In this document: positions 51,455 through 59,164 of the stretch, in pieces | Layout of the letters: every line of letters starts with the position of its first letter | Position numbering within the stretch: the first letter of the stretch is position 1 | Assembly (NCBI GenBank): GCA_965198725.1 | Contig: CBDAPX010000001.1 | Coordinates: forward strand, 2,728,001 to 2,792,000 | DNA from: CBDAPX01 sp965198725 | Lineage (GTDB): Bacteria; Pseudomonadota; Alphaproteobacteria; Rhodobacterales; Rhodobacteraceae | Direction: 5' to 3' | Length of the DNA stretch: 64,000 nucleotides | Notes under the pieces: model-generated | What the model was told of the DNA's origin: nothing | The model's input: only the letters and a program-made list of their open reading frames with translations | The model's database searches: none | Translations under genes and position numbers: made by a program

Positions 51455-52159
51455 ATGTCGGACCAACAACATATCGTATCGTCGTTTGACCGCGACCTCG
51501 AAGCGGTTCAGGCCCAGATCATGAAAATGGGTGGGCTTGTCGAAGCGGCCATCATGAAATCCGCACGCGCGCTGGAAACGCGCGACGAGGAATTGGCGGA
51601 ACAGGTGCGGGAAGAGGACCGGGCCATCGATGACCTGGAAGACCTGGTCAACTCGGAATGCATCCGTTTGTTGGCCCTGCGAGCGCCAACAGCAATTGAC
51701 CTGCGGGTTGTTCTGTCGGTGATGAAGATCAGCGCCAATCTGGAACGCATCGGCGATTATTCCAAGAACCTGGCCAAACGGACCGGCGTTTTGGTACAGA
51801 TGGCACCGGTCAATGACAGCGCGGGATCGTTGCGCCGGATGGCGCGTGAGGTTGAGCTGATGCTCAAAGATGCTTTGGATGCCTATGTACAACGCGATGT
51901 AGAACTGGCGGCGGACATCATCGAACGCGACCGCGACGTGGACCAGATGTACAATGCGCTTTTCCGCGAATTCCTCACCTTCATGATGGAAGACCCGCGC
52001 AACATTACGCCCTGCATGCATTTGCATTTCATTGCCAAGAATACGGAACGAATGGGTGATCATGTCACCTCGATCGCCGAACAGGTGATCTATTTGGTGA
52101 CGGGTGAAAAGCCGGAAGAGGCGCGCCCCAAAGTCGATTACACGTCTGAGACAATTTAG
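51455..52159 (+). CDS. phoU: Phosphate signalling protein PhoU
   Basis: A 234-residue PhoU with two copies of the three-helix PhoU domain. Metal-binding acidic motifs of the family are visible at EEDRAIDDLEDLVNSE and ERDRDVDQMYNALFREFLTFM. PhoU links the Pst transporter to PhoR and represses the regulon when phosphate is plentiful. It begins 18 bases after pstB and ends 11 bases before phoB. Confidence 0.95.
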   Translation: MSDQQHIVSSFDRDLEAVQAQIMKMGGLVEAAIMKSARALETRDEELAEQVREEDRAIDDLEDLVNSECIRLLALRAPTAIDLRVVLSVMKISANLERIGDYSKNLAKRTGVLVQMAPVNDSAGSLRRMAREVELMLKDALDAYVQRDVELAADIIERDRDVDQMYNALFREFLTFMMEDPRNITPCMHLHFIAKNTERMGDHVTSIAEQVIYLVTGEKPEEARPKVDYTSETI

Positions 52160-52170
52160 GAGACGGAAAC

Positions 52171-52860
52171 ATGTCTGCCGACCAGCCTACCGTACTTGTG
52201 GTCGAAGATGAGTTAGCCCAACGCGAAGTCCTTTCGTACAATCTGGAAGCAGAGGGGTTCCGTGTTTTCAAAGCCGAAAACGGGGACGAGGCGCTTTTGG
52301 TTGTCGATGAGGCTATGCCAGACATCATCGTGCTGGATTGGATGATGCCCAATCTCAGCGGGATCGAAGTTTGCCGCAGGCTCAAAACCCGGCCCGAAAC
52401 CCGTTCGATCCCGATTATCATGCTGTCCGCGCGGTCCGAAGAGGTGGACAAGGTGCGTGGGTTGGAAACCGGGGCTGACGACTATGTCGTGAAACCCTAT
52501 TCCGTGATCGAATTGATGGCGCGCGTGCGCTTACAGCTGCGCCGGGTGCGCCCGTCAACCGTCGGTTTGCGCCTGGAATTTGATGACATCATTCTGGACG
52601 CCGAAACCCATCGGGTCAGCCGGTCGAACAAACCATTGAAACTGGGCCCGACAGAGTTTCGTCTGCTTAGCACCTTCATGGAAAAACCAGGGCGCGTGTG
52701 GAGCAGAGAGCAATTGCTGGACCGCGTTTGGGGGCGAGACATTTACGTCGACACACGGACCGTGGATGTCCATATCGGTCGGTTGCGCAAAGCGCTCACG
52801 CTGCATGGTGGCGAGGATCCGGTGCGCACGGTTCGCGGCGCGGGCTACGCATTGGGCTAA
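52171..52860 (+). CDS. phoB: Phosphate regulon response regulator PhoB
   Basis: A 229-residue OmpR-type response regulator. The receiver domain has the acidic pair VVEDELAQRE, phosphorylation aspartate in IIVLDWMMPNLSG, threonine/serine-site IIMLSARSEEVDK and lysine in DDYVVKPYSV. The C-terminal winged HTH contains LLSTFMEKPGRVWSREQLLDRVWG and TVDVHIGRLRKAL. GGAG precedes the ATG. Its binding site is the PHO box before pstS. It closes the pho operon. Confidence 0.96.
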   Translation: MSADQPTVLVVEDELAQREVLSYNLEAEGFRVFKAENGDEALLVVDEAMPDIIVLDWMMPNLSGIEVCRRLKTRPETRSIPIIMLSARSEEVDKVRGLETGADDYVVKPYSVIELMARVRLQLRRVRPSTVGLRLEFDDIILDAETHRVSRSNKPLKLGPTEFRLLSTFMEKPGRVWSREQLLDRVWGRDIYVDTRTVDVHIGRLRKALTLHGGEDPVRTVRGAGYALG

Positions 52861-52885
52861 TCTTCCAAAGCGACAGATCACAACT

Positions 52886-52913
52886 GGCCTTCGCGCACGC
52901 GTGGGAAGGCCAA
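52886..52913 (+). terminator. Stem-loop after phoB
   Basis: TGGCCTTC pairs with GAAGGCCA around a G+C-rich loop (about 52886-52913), 25 bases after phoB. It has no T run, so it is a weak terminator candidate at the end of the pho operon. Confidence 0.35.
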
Positions 52914-53016
52914 ACTGTCTGCGACACTGTAATCTTGTAGTTCGGCGCCACGTTGCCTGTTCTCTGCCGAGAATTCCGTGTAGCGTTCGGTCCAACGATT
53001 GTCGGAGGAGGGTCCC

Positions 53017-54249
53017 ATGAACATCGCATCACAGCCTTCACCTGCGCTGCGCGCAAAAGATGCCCCGGATTTGGGCGCGTTTAACTGGGAAGACCCGTTT
53101 CGTCTTGCGGATCAGCTGACGGATGATGAGCGTATGATCGCCGCCAGCGCCCGGGCATATGCGGAAGAGAAGCTGCAACCACGTGTGACAGAGGCCTATG
53201 CGACCGAACGTGTTGAGCCCGAGATCTTCCGCGAAATGGGCGAAATGGGCCTGTTGGGAACAACTCTGCCCGAGGCTTACGGTGGTCTGGGTGCGGGATA
53301 CGTGGCCTATGGGCTTGTCGCGCGTGAGGTCGAACGCGTCGACAGCGGCTATCGGTCGATGATGTCGGTGCAATCGAGCTTGGTGATGTACCCGATCTAT
53401 GCCTATGGCAGCGAAGAACAGCGTCAGAAATACCTGCCGAAACTCGCATCAGGTGAGGCGATTGGCTGTTTCGGCCTGACCGAACCCGACGCGGGCAGCG
53501 ACCCGGCGGGCATGAAAACCCGGGCCGAAAAGACGCCAACGGGTTACAAGTTGACCGGCAGTAAGATGTGGATTTCAAACGCGCCCATCGCGGATGTTTT
53601 TGTTGTCTGGGCCAAGTCAGACGCGCATCAGGGTAAGATCCGTGGTTTCATCCTAGAAAAAGGTATGGCCGGCCTTTCGGCGCCGAAAATCGGGAACAAG
53701 ATGAGCTTGCGCGCCTCTGTGACCGGTGAAATTGTCATGGATGGTGTCGAAGTTGGCGAAGATGCGTTGTTGCCGAATGTGCAGGGCTTAAAAGGGCCGT
53801 TCGGATGTTTGAACCGCGCCCGCTATGGCATCAGCTGGGGCACAATGGGCGCTGCTGAATTCTGCTGGCACGCGGCGCGGCAATACGGGCTGGATCGCAA
53901 GCAGTTTGACAAGCCCTTGGCTCAGACCCAGCTGTTCCAACGCAAACTGGCCGACATGCAGACCGAAATCGCCCTGGGCCTGCAGGCCAGCTTGCGCGTC
54001 GGACGCTTGATGGATGAGGCAAATGCGGCCCCTGAAATGATCAGCATCGTCAAACGCAACAATTGCGGCAAGGCGCTGGACATTGCGCGAATGTCCCGGG
54101 ACATGCATGGCGGGAACGGTATTTCTCTGGACTTCCAAGTGATCCGACACCTGATGAATTTGGAAACCGTAAACACCTATGAAGGCACGCATGATCTGCA
54201 TGCTCTGATCCTGGGACGGGCGCAAACAGGTTTGCAGGCGTTCTTTTAA
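53017..54249 (+). CDS. gcdH: Glutaryl-CoA dehydrogenase
   Basis: A 410-residue FAD enzyme of the acyl-CoA dehydrogenase family. It oxidises and decarboxylates glutaryl-CoA to crotonyl-CoA in lysine, tryptophan and dicarboxylate breakdown. Family features are GCFGLTEPDAGSDPAGM, SKMWISNAPIADVFVVWAKS, GLKGPFGCLNRARYGISWG, and the catalytic glutamate in TVNTYEGTHDLHALILGRAQTG, the pattern specific for glutaryl-CoA dehydrogenase. The ATG at 53017 follows GGAGGAGGG. It is followed 15 bases later by a fused E1 gene. Confidence 0.93.
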   Translation: MNIASQPSPALRAKDAPDLGAFNWEDPFRLADQLTDDERMIAASARAYAEEKLQPRVTEAYATERVEPEIFREMGEMGLLGTTLPEAYGGLGAGYVAYGLVAREVERVDSGYRSMMSVQSSLVMYPIYAYGSEEQRQKYLPKLASGEAIGCFGLTEPDAGSDPAGMKTRAEKTPTGYKLTGSKMWISNAPIADVFVVWAKSDAHQGKIRGFILEKGMAGLSAPKIGNKMSLRASVTGEIVMDGVEVGEDALLPNVQGLKGPFGCLNRARYGISWGTMGAAEFCWHAARQYGLDRKQFDKPLAQTQLFQRKLADMQTEIALGLQASLRVGRLMDEANAAPEMISIVKRNNCGKALDIARMSRDMHGGNGISLDFQVIRHLMNLETVNTYEGTHDLHALILGRAQTGLQAFF

Positions 54250-54264
54250 TCGATCTGACGGACC

Positions 54265-56466
54265 ATGGATCGCGCCGAAATTGTACACGAGGCTTTTGCC
54301 CGGCGGGTGGCGTCGGGTGACCTGCCGGTGCCAAACCGTCCAAGCGCTGATTTGGGGGTCAGTCCCGATCTGTTGATCTCGCTTTTCAAAGCGCAGGTTA
54401 TGTCACGACAGCTTGACCGGATGTCTCGCAAACTGCAGGCGCGCGGGCAGGGGTTTTACACCATTGGGTCGTCTGGTCACGAAGGCAGCGCGGCCATCGC
54501 CTACGCCTTGCGCCCGACCGACCCTGCATTTTTGCATTACCGCGACGCCGCCTTTCAAATTGCCCGGGCCGATCAGGCTGGTCATCAAACCGTCCTGATG
54601 GATATGCTGTTGAGCTTTACCGCCTCTTCCGAGGATCCGATCAGTGGCGGGCGGCACAAGGTGCTGGGGTCCAAACAGCTCAATATTCCGCCGCAGACAT
54701 CCACTATTGCCAGCCATCTGCCCAAGGCACTTGGGGCCGCTTACGGGATCGCCTTGGGGCGGCGTGATGCAAAAATTGATCAGGTCTATCCCAGCGACGC
54801 CATCGTGCTTTGCAGTTTTGGGGATGCCTCTTTAAACCACTCGACGGCGCAAGGGGCGCTGAATGCCGCCGGCTGGACGCATCGTCAGGGCGCCGAATTG
54901 CCGCTGCTTTTTCTCTGTGAAGACAATGGCATCGGCATTTCCACAAAATCACCGGCCGGATGGGTGCAAGATGTTTTGCAGTCCCGACCGGATATCCGGT
55001 GTTTTGCTTGCGACGGGCTGGACATCGCTGACAGCTTTGCCACGGCACAAGTTGCCGCTGACTATGTGCGCAAGAAACGCAAACCCGCTGTTTTACATAT
55101 ACGCTGTGTGCGCCTGTTTGGTCATGCCGGACCGGATGTCGAAGCCGCTTACCTGCCGAATACCGACATAGCCGCGGCAGAGCGGGACGATCCCCTGGCG
55201 CACACGGCAGGGCGACTGATCCATGAAACGACTCAGTCTCCCGCCGATGTCATCGCGCTCTACAACACAATCGGCGACGCCGTGGAAACGCAGGCTGAAA
55301 AGGCGGTCACACGCCCAAAACTGCAAAACGCCACTGAGGTTATGGCGTCTCTCATCCCGCCCATTCGCAACGCCGGGGAGCCTGCAAAACTCAGTGTTGC
55401 CGCGCGGGCACAGGTGTTCGGATCTTCCGATATGCGCGCGTTGTCTACGCCGCAACCTTTGAACAAATCGATCAATCTGGCACTGACAGACCTGATGATG
55501 GAACGCCCGGATATCGTCATGGTCGGGGAAGATATCGGCAAGAAAGGCGGCGTTTACGGCGTCACAAAAAGCTTGCAGTCACGGTTTGGCGCGGGCCGTG
55601 TCACCGACAGCCTGCTCGACGAACAAAGCATTCTCGGTCTTAGCATCGGTTTGGCGCAAACCGGGTTTCTGCCAATCCCTGAAATCCAGTTTCTTGCATA
55701 TCTGCATAACACCGAGGATCAGCTGCGCGGTGAAGCGGCGACGCTGTCGTTCTTTTTAAACGGTCAATTCACCAATCCCATGATCGTCCGGATCGCCGGG
55801 CTTGGCTATCAAAAGGGGTTCGGTGGGCATTTCCACAACGACAATTCATTGGCCGTGTTGCGCGACATTCCCGGTCTGATCATCGGCTGTCCGAGTTCCG
55901 GACCAGATGCGGTGCGCATGTATCGTGAGGCCGTGCGTTTGGCCAAAACCGAACAACGTGTCGTCGTCATGATCGAACCCATCGCGCTCTACGCCACGCG
56001 CGATTTGCTAAACGACGGCGACGGCGCATGGTGCGGGCGGTATCCCGCAGCCGATGAAAGCGCTGCATTGGGGCAGGTGGGCGTTACAGGGCAGGGGACG
56101 GACCTGGCCATCGTGACCTATGGGAATGGCGCGTATCTCAGCCGGCAGGCGCAATCGGATCTGGCAGACAAAGGCATCGATGCGCGGGTCATTGATCTGC
56201 GCTGGCTTGCCCCCTTGGATTACACTGCGATCTTTGAGGCGGTCGGCGCATCAAAGCATGTGATGATCGTCGACGAATGCCGCAAAACCGGCGCGCAGGC
56301 GTGGGAAATCTGTTCGATGTTTTTCAAAGAAGGCTGGCGCTCGGTCGAGGTCATTACAGCCAAGGACAGTTTTATCGCGACCGGGCCTGCGTATGGCGCC
56401 ACATTGCCATCGCGGGATGAAATCGTGGACACAGCCTTGCGACAGGTCAAAGCAGCGAACGCTTAG
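54265..56466 (+). CDS. Fused E1alpha-E1beta 2-oxoacid dehydrogenase component
   Basis: A 733-residue protein that joins an E1-alpha-like half (residues ~1-370) and an E1-beta-like half (~390-733) of a branched-chain-type 2-oxoacid dehydrogenase. The alpha half has YTIGSSGHEGSAAIAYAL and the TPP site FGDASLNHSTAQGALN to LFLCEDNGIGIS, with GDA instead of the usual GDG. The beta half has VMVGEDIGKKGGVYGVTKSL, DEQSILGLSIGLAQTG, PEIQFLAYLHNTEDQ and VIDLRWLAPLDYTAI. An E2/E3 pair must be supplied from elsewhere. Beside gcdH, 2-oxoadipate is a plausible substrate because it yields glutaryl-CoA; 2-oxoisovalerate-type acids are the alternative. Confidence 0.85.
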   Translation: MDRAEIVHEAFARRVASGDLPVPNRPSADLGVSPDLLISLFKAQVMSRQLDRMSRKLQARGQGFYTIGSSGHEGSAAIAYALRPTDPAFLHYRDAAFQIARADQAGHQTVLMDMLLSFTASSEDPISGGRHKVLGSKQLNIPPQTSTIASHLPKALGAAYGIALGRRDAKIDQVYPSDAIVLCSFGDASLNHSTAQGALNAAGWTHRQGAELPLLFLCEDNGIGISTKSPAGWVQDVLQSRPDIRCFACDGLDIADSFATAQVAADYVRKKRKPAVLHIRCVRLFGHAGPDVEAAYLPNTDIAAAERDDPLAHTAGRLIHETTQSPADVIALYNTIGDAVETQAEKAVTRPKLQNATEVMASLIPPIRNAGEPAKLSVAARAQVFGSSDMRALSTPQPLNKSINLALTDLMMERPDIVMVGEDIGKKGGVYGVTKSLQSRFGAGRVTDSLLDEQSILGLSIGLAQTGFLPIPEIQFLAYLHNTEDQLRGEAATLSFFLNGQFTNPMIVRIAGLGYQKGFGGHFHNDNSLAVLRDIPGLIIGCPSSGPDAVRMYREAVRLAKTEQRVVVMIEPIALYATRDLLNDGDGAWCGRYPAADESAALGQVGVTGQGTDLAIVTYGNGAYLSRQAQSDLADKGIDARVIDLRWLAPLDYTAIFEAVGASKHVMIVDECRKTGAQAWEICSMFFKEGWRSVEVITAKDSFIATGPAYGATLPSRDEIVDTALRQVKAANA

Positions 56467-56506
56467 TGATCGTAGGTTCCACATATGACGGAAGAGGAAC
56501 GACCAA

Positions 56507-56833
56507 ATGAACATCACCAAACTGTCTGACGAGATCTCTGTCACCGGTTAGATTGAAGCCCGCGATTTACCACAGATCCACGCCTTGGGCTTTCGAACTG
56601 TGATCTGCAACCGTCCGGACGGAGAGGCCCAGCATCAGCCTTTGTTCGCTGAACTGGAACGTGTGGCGTCCGCTGCGGGCCTTCAGATGCATTACGTGCC
56701 GGTGGCACTTACCGGTGCCGGACCAGAAGAGGTCTCGGCAGCTCAGGACATTCTGTCGACATGCCCCAAACCAGTCTTGGCGTTCTGTGGATCAGGCAAG
56801 CGCAGCGCCGGTTTGATGTCACAAGCGACGTGA
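56507..56833 (+). pseudogene. TIGR01244/DUF442 phosphatase-like gene with a nonsense codon
   Basis: Read from the ATG at 56507 (GAGGAA upstream), the frame gives MNITKLSDEISVTG, then TAG at 56549-56551, then IEARDLPQIHALGFRTVICNRPDGEAQ, and the active-site loop FCGSGKRSA. This is the cysteine-phosphatase-like fold of the TIGR01244 family, which often accompanies sulfur or hydrogen-sulfide-related proteins. Family members have glutamine at the stop position, so CAG-to-TAG is the simplest change. The C-terminus after KRSAGLMSQAT is short compared with the family, just before the phage-like DNA begins. Confidence 0.72.
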
Positions 56834-56863
56834 GGGGAAAGCGTCATAAGGCATATCGTAACT

Positions 56864-56887
56864 CGTATAATCAGTACTATTAAAAAC
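56864..56887. other. Weak dif-like site at the left edge of the viral element
   Basis: CGTATAAT (56864-56871), a 6-base spacer CAGTAC, and TATTAAAAAC (56878-56887) resemble the XerC-arm/spacer/XerD-arm plan of bacterial dif sites. The left arm fits well; the right arm only partly. No integrase gene is visible in the element, so use of host XerCD is conceivable. Low confidence. Confidence 0.2.
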
Positions 56888-56941
56888 GCAAATCCCTGCA
56901 AAATCAGGGCCCTCACAAGAAAGGCAGGGGAGAAGGAAAGC

Positions 56942-57004
56942 GCCCTACCCAGTGCAATTGCAGTCAACGGTAGCTAAACCCGTTCGTTCTTGCAGGGGTA
57001 GGGC
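56942..57004. repeat. Nested inverted repeats upstream of the phage HTH gene
   Basis: A perfect 9-base stem GCCCTACCC (56942-56950) with GGGTAGGGC (56996-57004) encloses a 45-base loop. The loop contains a second stem AACGG/CCGTT (56966-56970 and 56980-56984). Another small stem CCCTG/CAGGG lies at 56894-56909. The structure could be part of a replication origin, a recombination site or a regulatory hairpin; its position at the left edge of the element favours the first two. Confidence 0.5.
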
Positions 57005-57066
57005 TTAGTCCTTGGACACGAGGTATCATTAGCCTTTTGGTCGCTCATCGTCAAGGAGCGATTCCA

Positions 57067-57297
57067 ATGGCAAGACCAAAAGGTCAACCCGTCATTCCCC
57101 TCACCAGTTTCGAGTGCGATTATATCCGATATGGCAAGCTGAAGGGCTGGTCGGATGCAAAGATTGCGCAAGATCTTGGCCGATCCAAACAGGGCATCAA
57201 CACCGCGCGCAAGCGCATGGAGCGCGCCGGCACGATCGGCCAGTTGTGTCTACCGGGGCTAGAACCAGCCCAGATGGAGGCAACCGATGGGAAATGA
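57067..57297 (+). CDS. Small HTH protein of the viral element
   Basis: A 76-residue protein with a helix-turn-helix at GWSDAKIAQDLGRSKQGINTARKRMERAG. It begins at an ATG after AAGGAGCG, an excellent ribosome site. The flanking part (PVIPLTSFECDYIRYGKLK) is not recognised. It is probably a DNA-binding regulator or an early replication accessory, and it overlaps the next gene by 11 bases. Confidence 0.65.
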   Translation: MARPKGQPVIPLTSFECDYIRYGKLKGWSDAKIAQDLGRSKQGINTARKRMERAGTIGQLCLPGLEPAQMEATDGK

Positions 57298-57949
57298 GTA
57301 CAGGCCGCGCCAGTATCTCAACCGGGTACTGGCGGCGTCATCGAGCACACACAGCGCCCGCAGCGTACTGATTGTCATGTGCTGGCAAGCCGAGTTTGAC
57401 CGCCCGGAAGTGACCATCACCAAGCCGCAGATCGCGGAAATGACGGGACTGACCACGCAAACGGTGAGGGTGTCATTGCGACTTCTCTGCAATACTGGAT
57501 CAATCGAAGTGCTAACCAATCATTTAGGTGGTCGCGGCAAGGCACCAACCTACCGATTAATCGCGCCTAAAGGGGCAGATTATTTTGCTAAAGGGGCAGA
57601 TTATCTTCCTAAAGGGGCAGATTATTTGCCCCCCTCCATAGACTCCATAGATTCCACCGGGGACGCGCCTGTCGGCACGTCTGAACGGCCCGCCGCTGGT
57701 CGCGGCGGAAGCGGGATAAAGCGCGAGGCCTCAGACCGAGCGCGGACATGGCGACGGCAGCAGGCTGAGAAGAGAGAGAAGGCGGAAAATCCAGCGCCCT
57801 CGCTCACACCGGAGGAGAAAGCCGGGATCGAGGCTTACACGAGGGCAGAAATAGAATCCGTTTGCGAAGCGCTTTGGGAGAATGGCGAAAAGACCAAAGC
57901 GGAACGGTATTTTTCAATTTGGAGAAAGGTCAATGACGGACTTCCTTGA
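57287..57949 (+). CDS. Winged-helix protein, candidate replication initiator with internal iterons
   Basis: A 220-residue protein. The N-terminal half has a winged HTH of the kind found in phage and plasmid replication proteins: RSVLIVMCWQAEF, EVTITKPQIAEMTGLTTQTVRVSLRLLCNTGSIEVL, then a wing GRGKAPTYRLIAPK. In the middle the peptide KGADY is repeated three times, encoded by 21-base DNA repeats. The C-terminal part is charged and helical (RRQQAEKREKAENPAPSLTPEEKAGIEAY), resembling C-terminal tails of helicase-loading or partner-binding regions. Function is inferred from HTH plus iteron repeats, as in lambda O; the family was not recognised. Confidence 0.5.
   Translation: MGNEYRPRQYLNRVLAASSSTHSARSVLIVMCWQAEFDRPEVTITKPQIAEMTGLTTQTVRVSLRLLCNTGSIEVLTNHLGGRGKAPTYRLIAPKGADYFAKGADYLPKGADYLPPSIDSIDSTGDAPVGTSERPAAGRGGSGIKREASDRARTWRRQQAEKREKAENPAPSLTPEEKAGIEAYTRAEIESVCEALWENGEKTKAERYFSIWRKVNDGLP
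57566..57628 (+). repeat. Three 21-base direct repeats (iteron-like)
   Basis: Three consecutive copies begin at 57566, 57587 and 57608. Each contains CTAAAGGGGCAGATTAT with minor changes at the ends. The 21-base period is two helical turns, so one protein could bind all copies on the same face. They lie inside the preceding reading frame and encode its KGADY repeats. Confidence 0.8.
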
Positions 57950-58190
57950 ACGTCCACAGACTTCCGGTTTCTGGGCGGAGCGGGTGCGGCGTCAGATCGG
58001 TGCGCGTCGGCCTCAGGATGTTAGGTACACCCAGATCGAAAAGGTCGAGGGCCACGGCTGGCTTTTATGGGCAAAGGTCGAAGGGCTGCCATACGCTCAC
58101 AGAATCGGACGCTTCGGCACGCACTCATCCGCGATAGATGCAGCTGACGCGCTCATGGATGCTGGCGAGATCGAGGAAGGTCAGGTATGA
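57933..58190 (+). CDS. Hypothetical protein of the viral element
   Basis: An 85-residue protein of unknown family. It starts at an ATG after GGAGAAAGG, overlapping the preceding gene by 17 bases. The sequence is mixed alpha/beta (VRYTQIEKVEGHGWLLWAKVEGLPYAHRIGRFGTHSSAIDAADALMDAGEIEEG) with no membrane segment. Its position between the candidate initiator and the coiled-coil protein suggests an early function. Confidence 0.5.
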   Translation: MTDFLERPQTSGFWAERVRRQIGARRPQDVRYTQIEKVEGHGWLLWAKVEGLPYAHRIGRFGTHSSAIDAADALMDAGEIEEGQV

Positions 58191-58215
58191 AGAGGTTGCA
58201 ACGAAAGGGAATCGC

Positions 58216-58446
58216 ATGGCCGAGAACGTAAGCGCAGATCTGGTGCTGGAACATCTCAAGGTGATTCAAAACCGCCTTAACACGCTGGAAAGCGGACAGG
58301 TGGAAATCAAGACCACGCTCATCGGCATTCAGCAGCACATGACAGGCTTCATGACCAATGTGACTGCGCATGAAGGTGCCATTGCGTCCATTCAGGCCCG
58401 CCTTGAGCGCATCGAGCGCCGCCTTGAGTTGCGCGGTGACGCCTAG
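58216..58446 (+). CDS. Small coiled-coil protein
   Basis: A 76-residue protein that is almost wholly helical with heptad-like spacing (VLEHLKVIQNRLNTLESGQVEIKTTLIGIQQHM, AIASIQARLERIERRLELRG). It probably forms an oligomer. Similar short coiled-coil ORFs occur in many alphaproteobacterial phages and gene-transfer elements, but no function can be assigned. It ends convergent with the minus-strand operon, the stop codons overlapping. Confidence 0.5.
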   Translation: MAENVSADLVLEHLKVIQNRLNTLESGQVEIKTTLIGIQQHMTGFMTNVTAHEGAIASIQARLERIERRLELRGDA

Positions 58447-58628
58447 GGCGCTGGTGCCTCCCTGTCCCCGATGACGAGATCAGGGCCGCCATCGTCCCGG
58501 ATGATGAGACCATCGAGAATGAAGGTCGTGAGGCGGATCGCCTCGTCCGGGCTGTAGTCGCGCTTGAGAAACCCGGACACCATTTCGGTCCGGACCAGAA
58601 TCCTGTCTTGCGAGGGCGTCACGGCCAT
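58443..58628 (-). CDS. Hypothetical protein downstream of the packaging ATPase
   Basis: A 61-residue protein (VTPSQDRILVRTEMVSGFL, SPDEAIRLTTFILDGLIIRDD). ATG at 58628 follows GGAG at five bases and is preferred over ATG 58637. It overlaps the ATPase gene and ends the minus-strand operon. No family recognised; it could be a small virion or host-interaction protein. Confidence 0.45.
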   Translation of the reverse strand: MAVTPSQDRILVRTEMVSGFLKRDYSPDEAIRLTTFILDGLIIRDDGGPDLVIGDREAPAP

Positions 58629-59164
58629 TGTCTCCATTCTCCTGTTGCAAGTCTCGGCAGCGCGGCGGCCAGGTCGCGGCTTGCGGCGGCGGCGATGTTG
58701 AGATCGGCGCGATCGGTGAGGCGCATGAAGAGCGTGGTGGTGACCTGTGAGCGCACAGCGGGGGCCACGGCGGAGGGCCGTTGCCCGGCCATCATGAGGC
58801 CAAAGCCGCGGTGACGGCCCTGATAGACGGCCTTGAGAATCGCATCGGAAGGCCGGGCGAGATAGTGCGGGGCCTCATCGGCAATCACGGTGACGGGCAT
58901 GGTGCGGGTTGAAAGCAGATAGGCTTGCAGAAGCGCAAGGGTGCAATGCTCGGGCGTGGCCGGGCTGAGGGCGACAAGGCCGGGGCAGGGATCCCAGTTG
59001 CGGGGCAGGGCCGGGGCATCGGGGCCGGTGGGGTCTATGAGGACCACGGCCCGGCTTGCGGCCCAGCTGGTCGCAAGGGCGCGGGCCAGGGTGGACTTAC
59101 CGGAGCCGGAAACGCCCCAGATGGCGGAGCGGGCACCGGGATCAAGCTGGGGCAGGGGGGTCAT
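58619..59164 (-). CDS. P-loop ATPase, candidate genome-packaging ATPase
   Basis: A compact 181-residue ATPase. Walker A is IWGVSGSGKSTLARALAT (about residues 14-31) and Walker B is VTVIADEAPHYLARPSD (about residues 93-109). The following GRHRGFGLMMAGQRPSAV and VTTTLFMRLTDRADLNIA correspond to the sensor region of the HerA/FtsK superfamily. Size, lack of a membrane segment and the RGFGLMMAGQRP block fit the A32-type packaging ATPases of tailless membrane-containing phages (PRD1 P9, PM2 P9). A Zot-like protein would have a membrane segment, which is absent. It overlaps the upstream gene by four bases (ATGA). Confidence 0.65.
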   Translation of the reverse strand: MTPLPQLDPGARSAIWGVSGSGKSTLARALATSWAASRAVVLIDPTGPDAPALPRNWDPCPGLVALSPATPEHCTLALLQAYLLSTRTMPVTVIADEAPHYLARPSDAILKAVYQGRHRGFGLMMAGQRPSAVAPAVRSQVTTTLFMRLTDRADLNIAAAASRDLAAALPRLATGEWRQWP

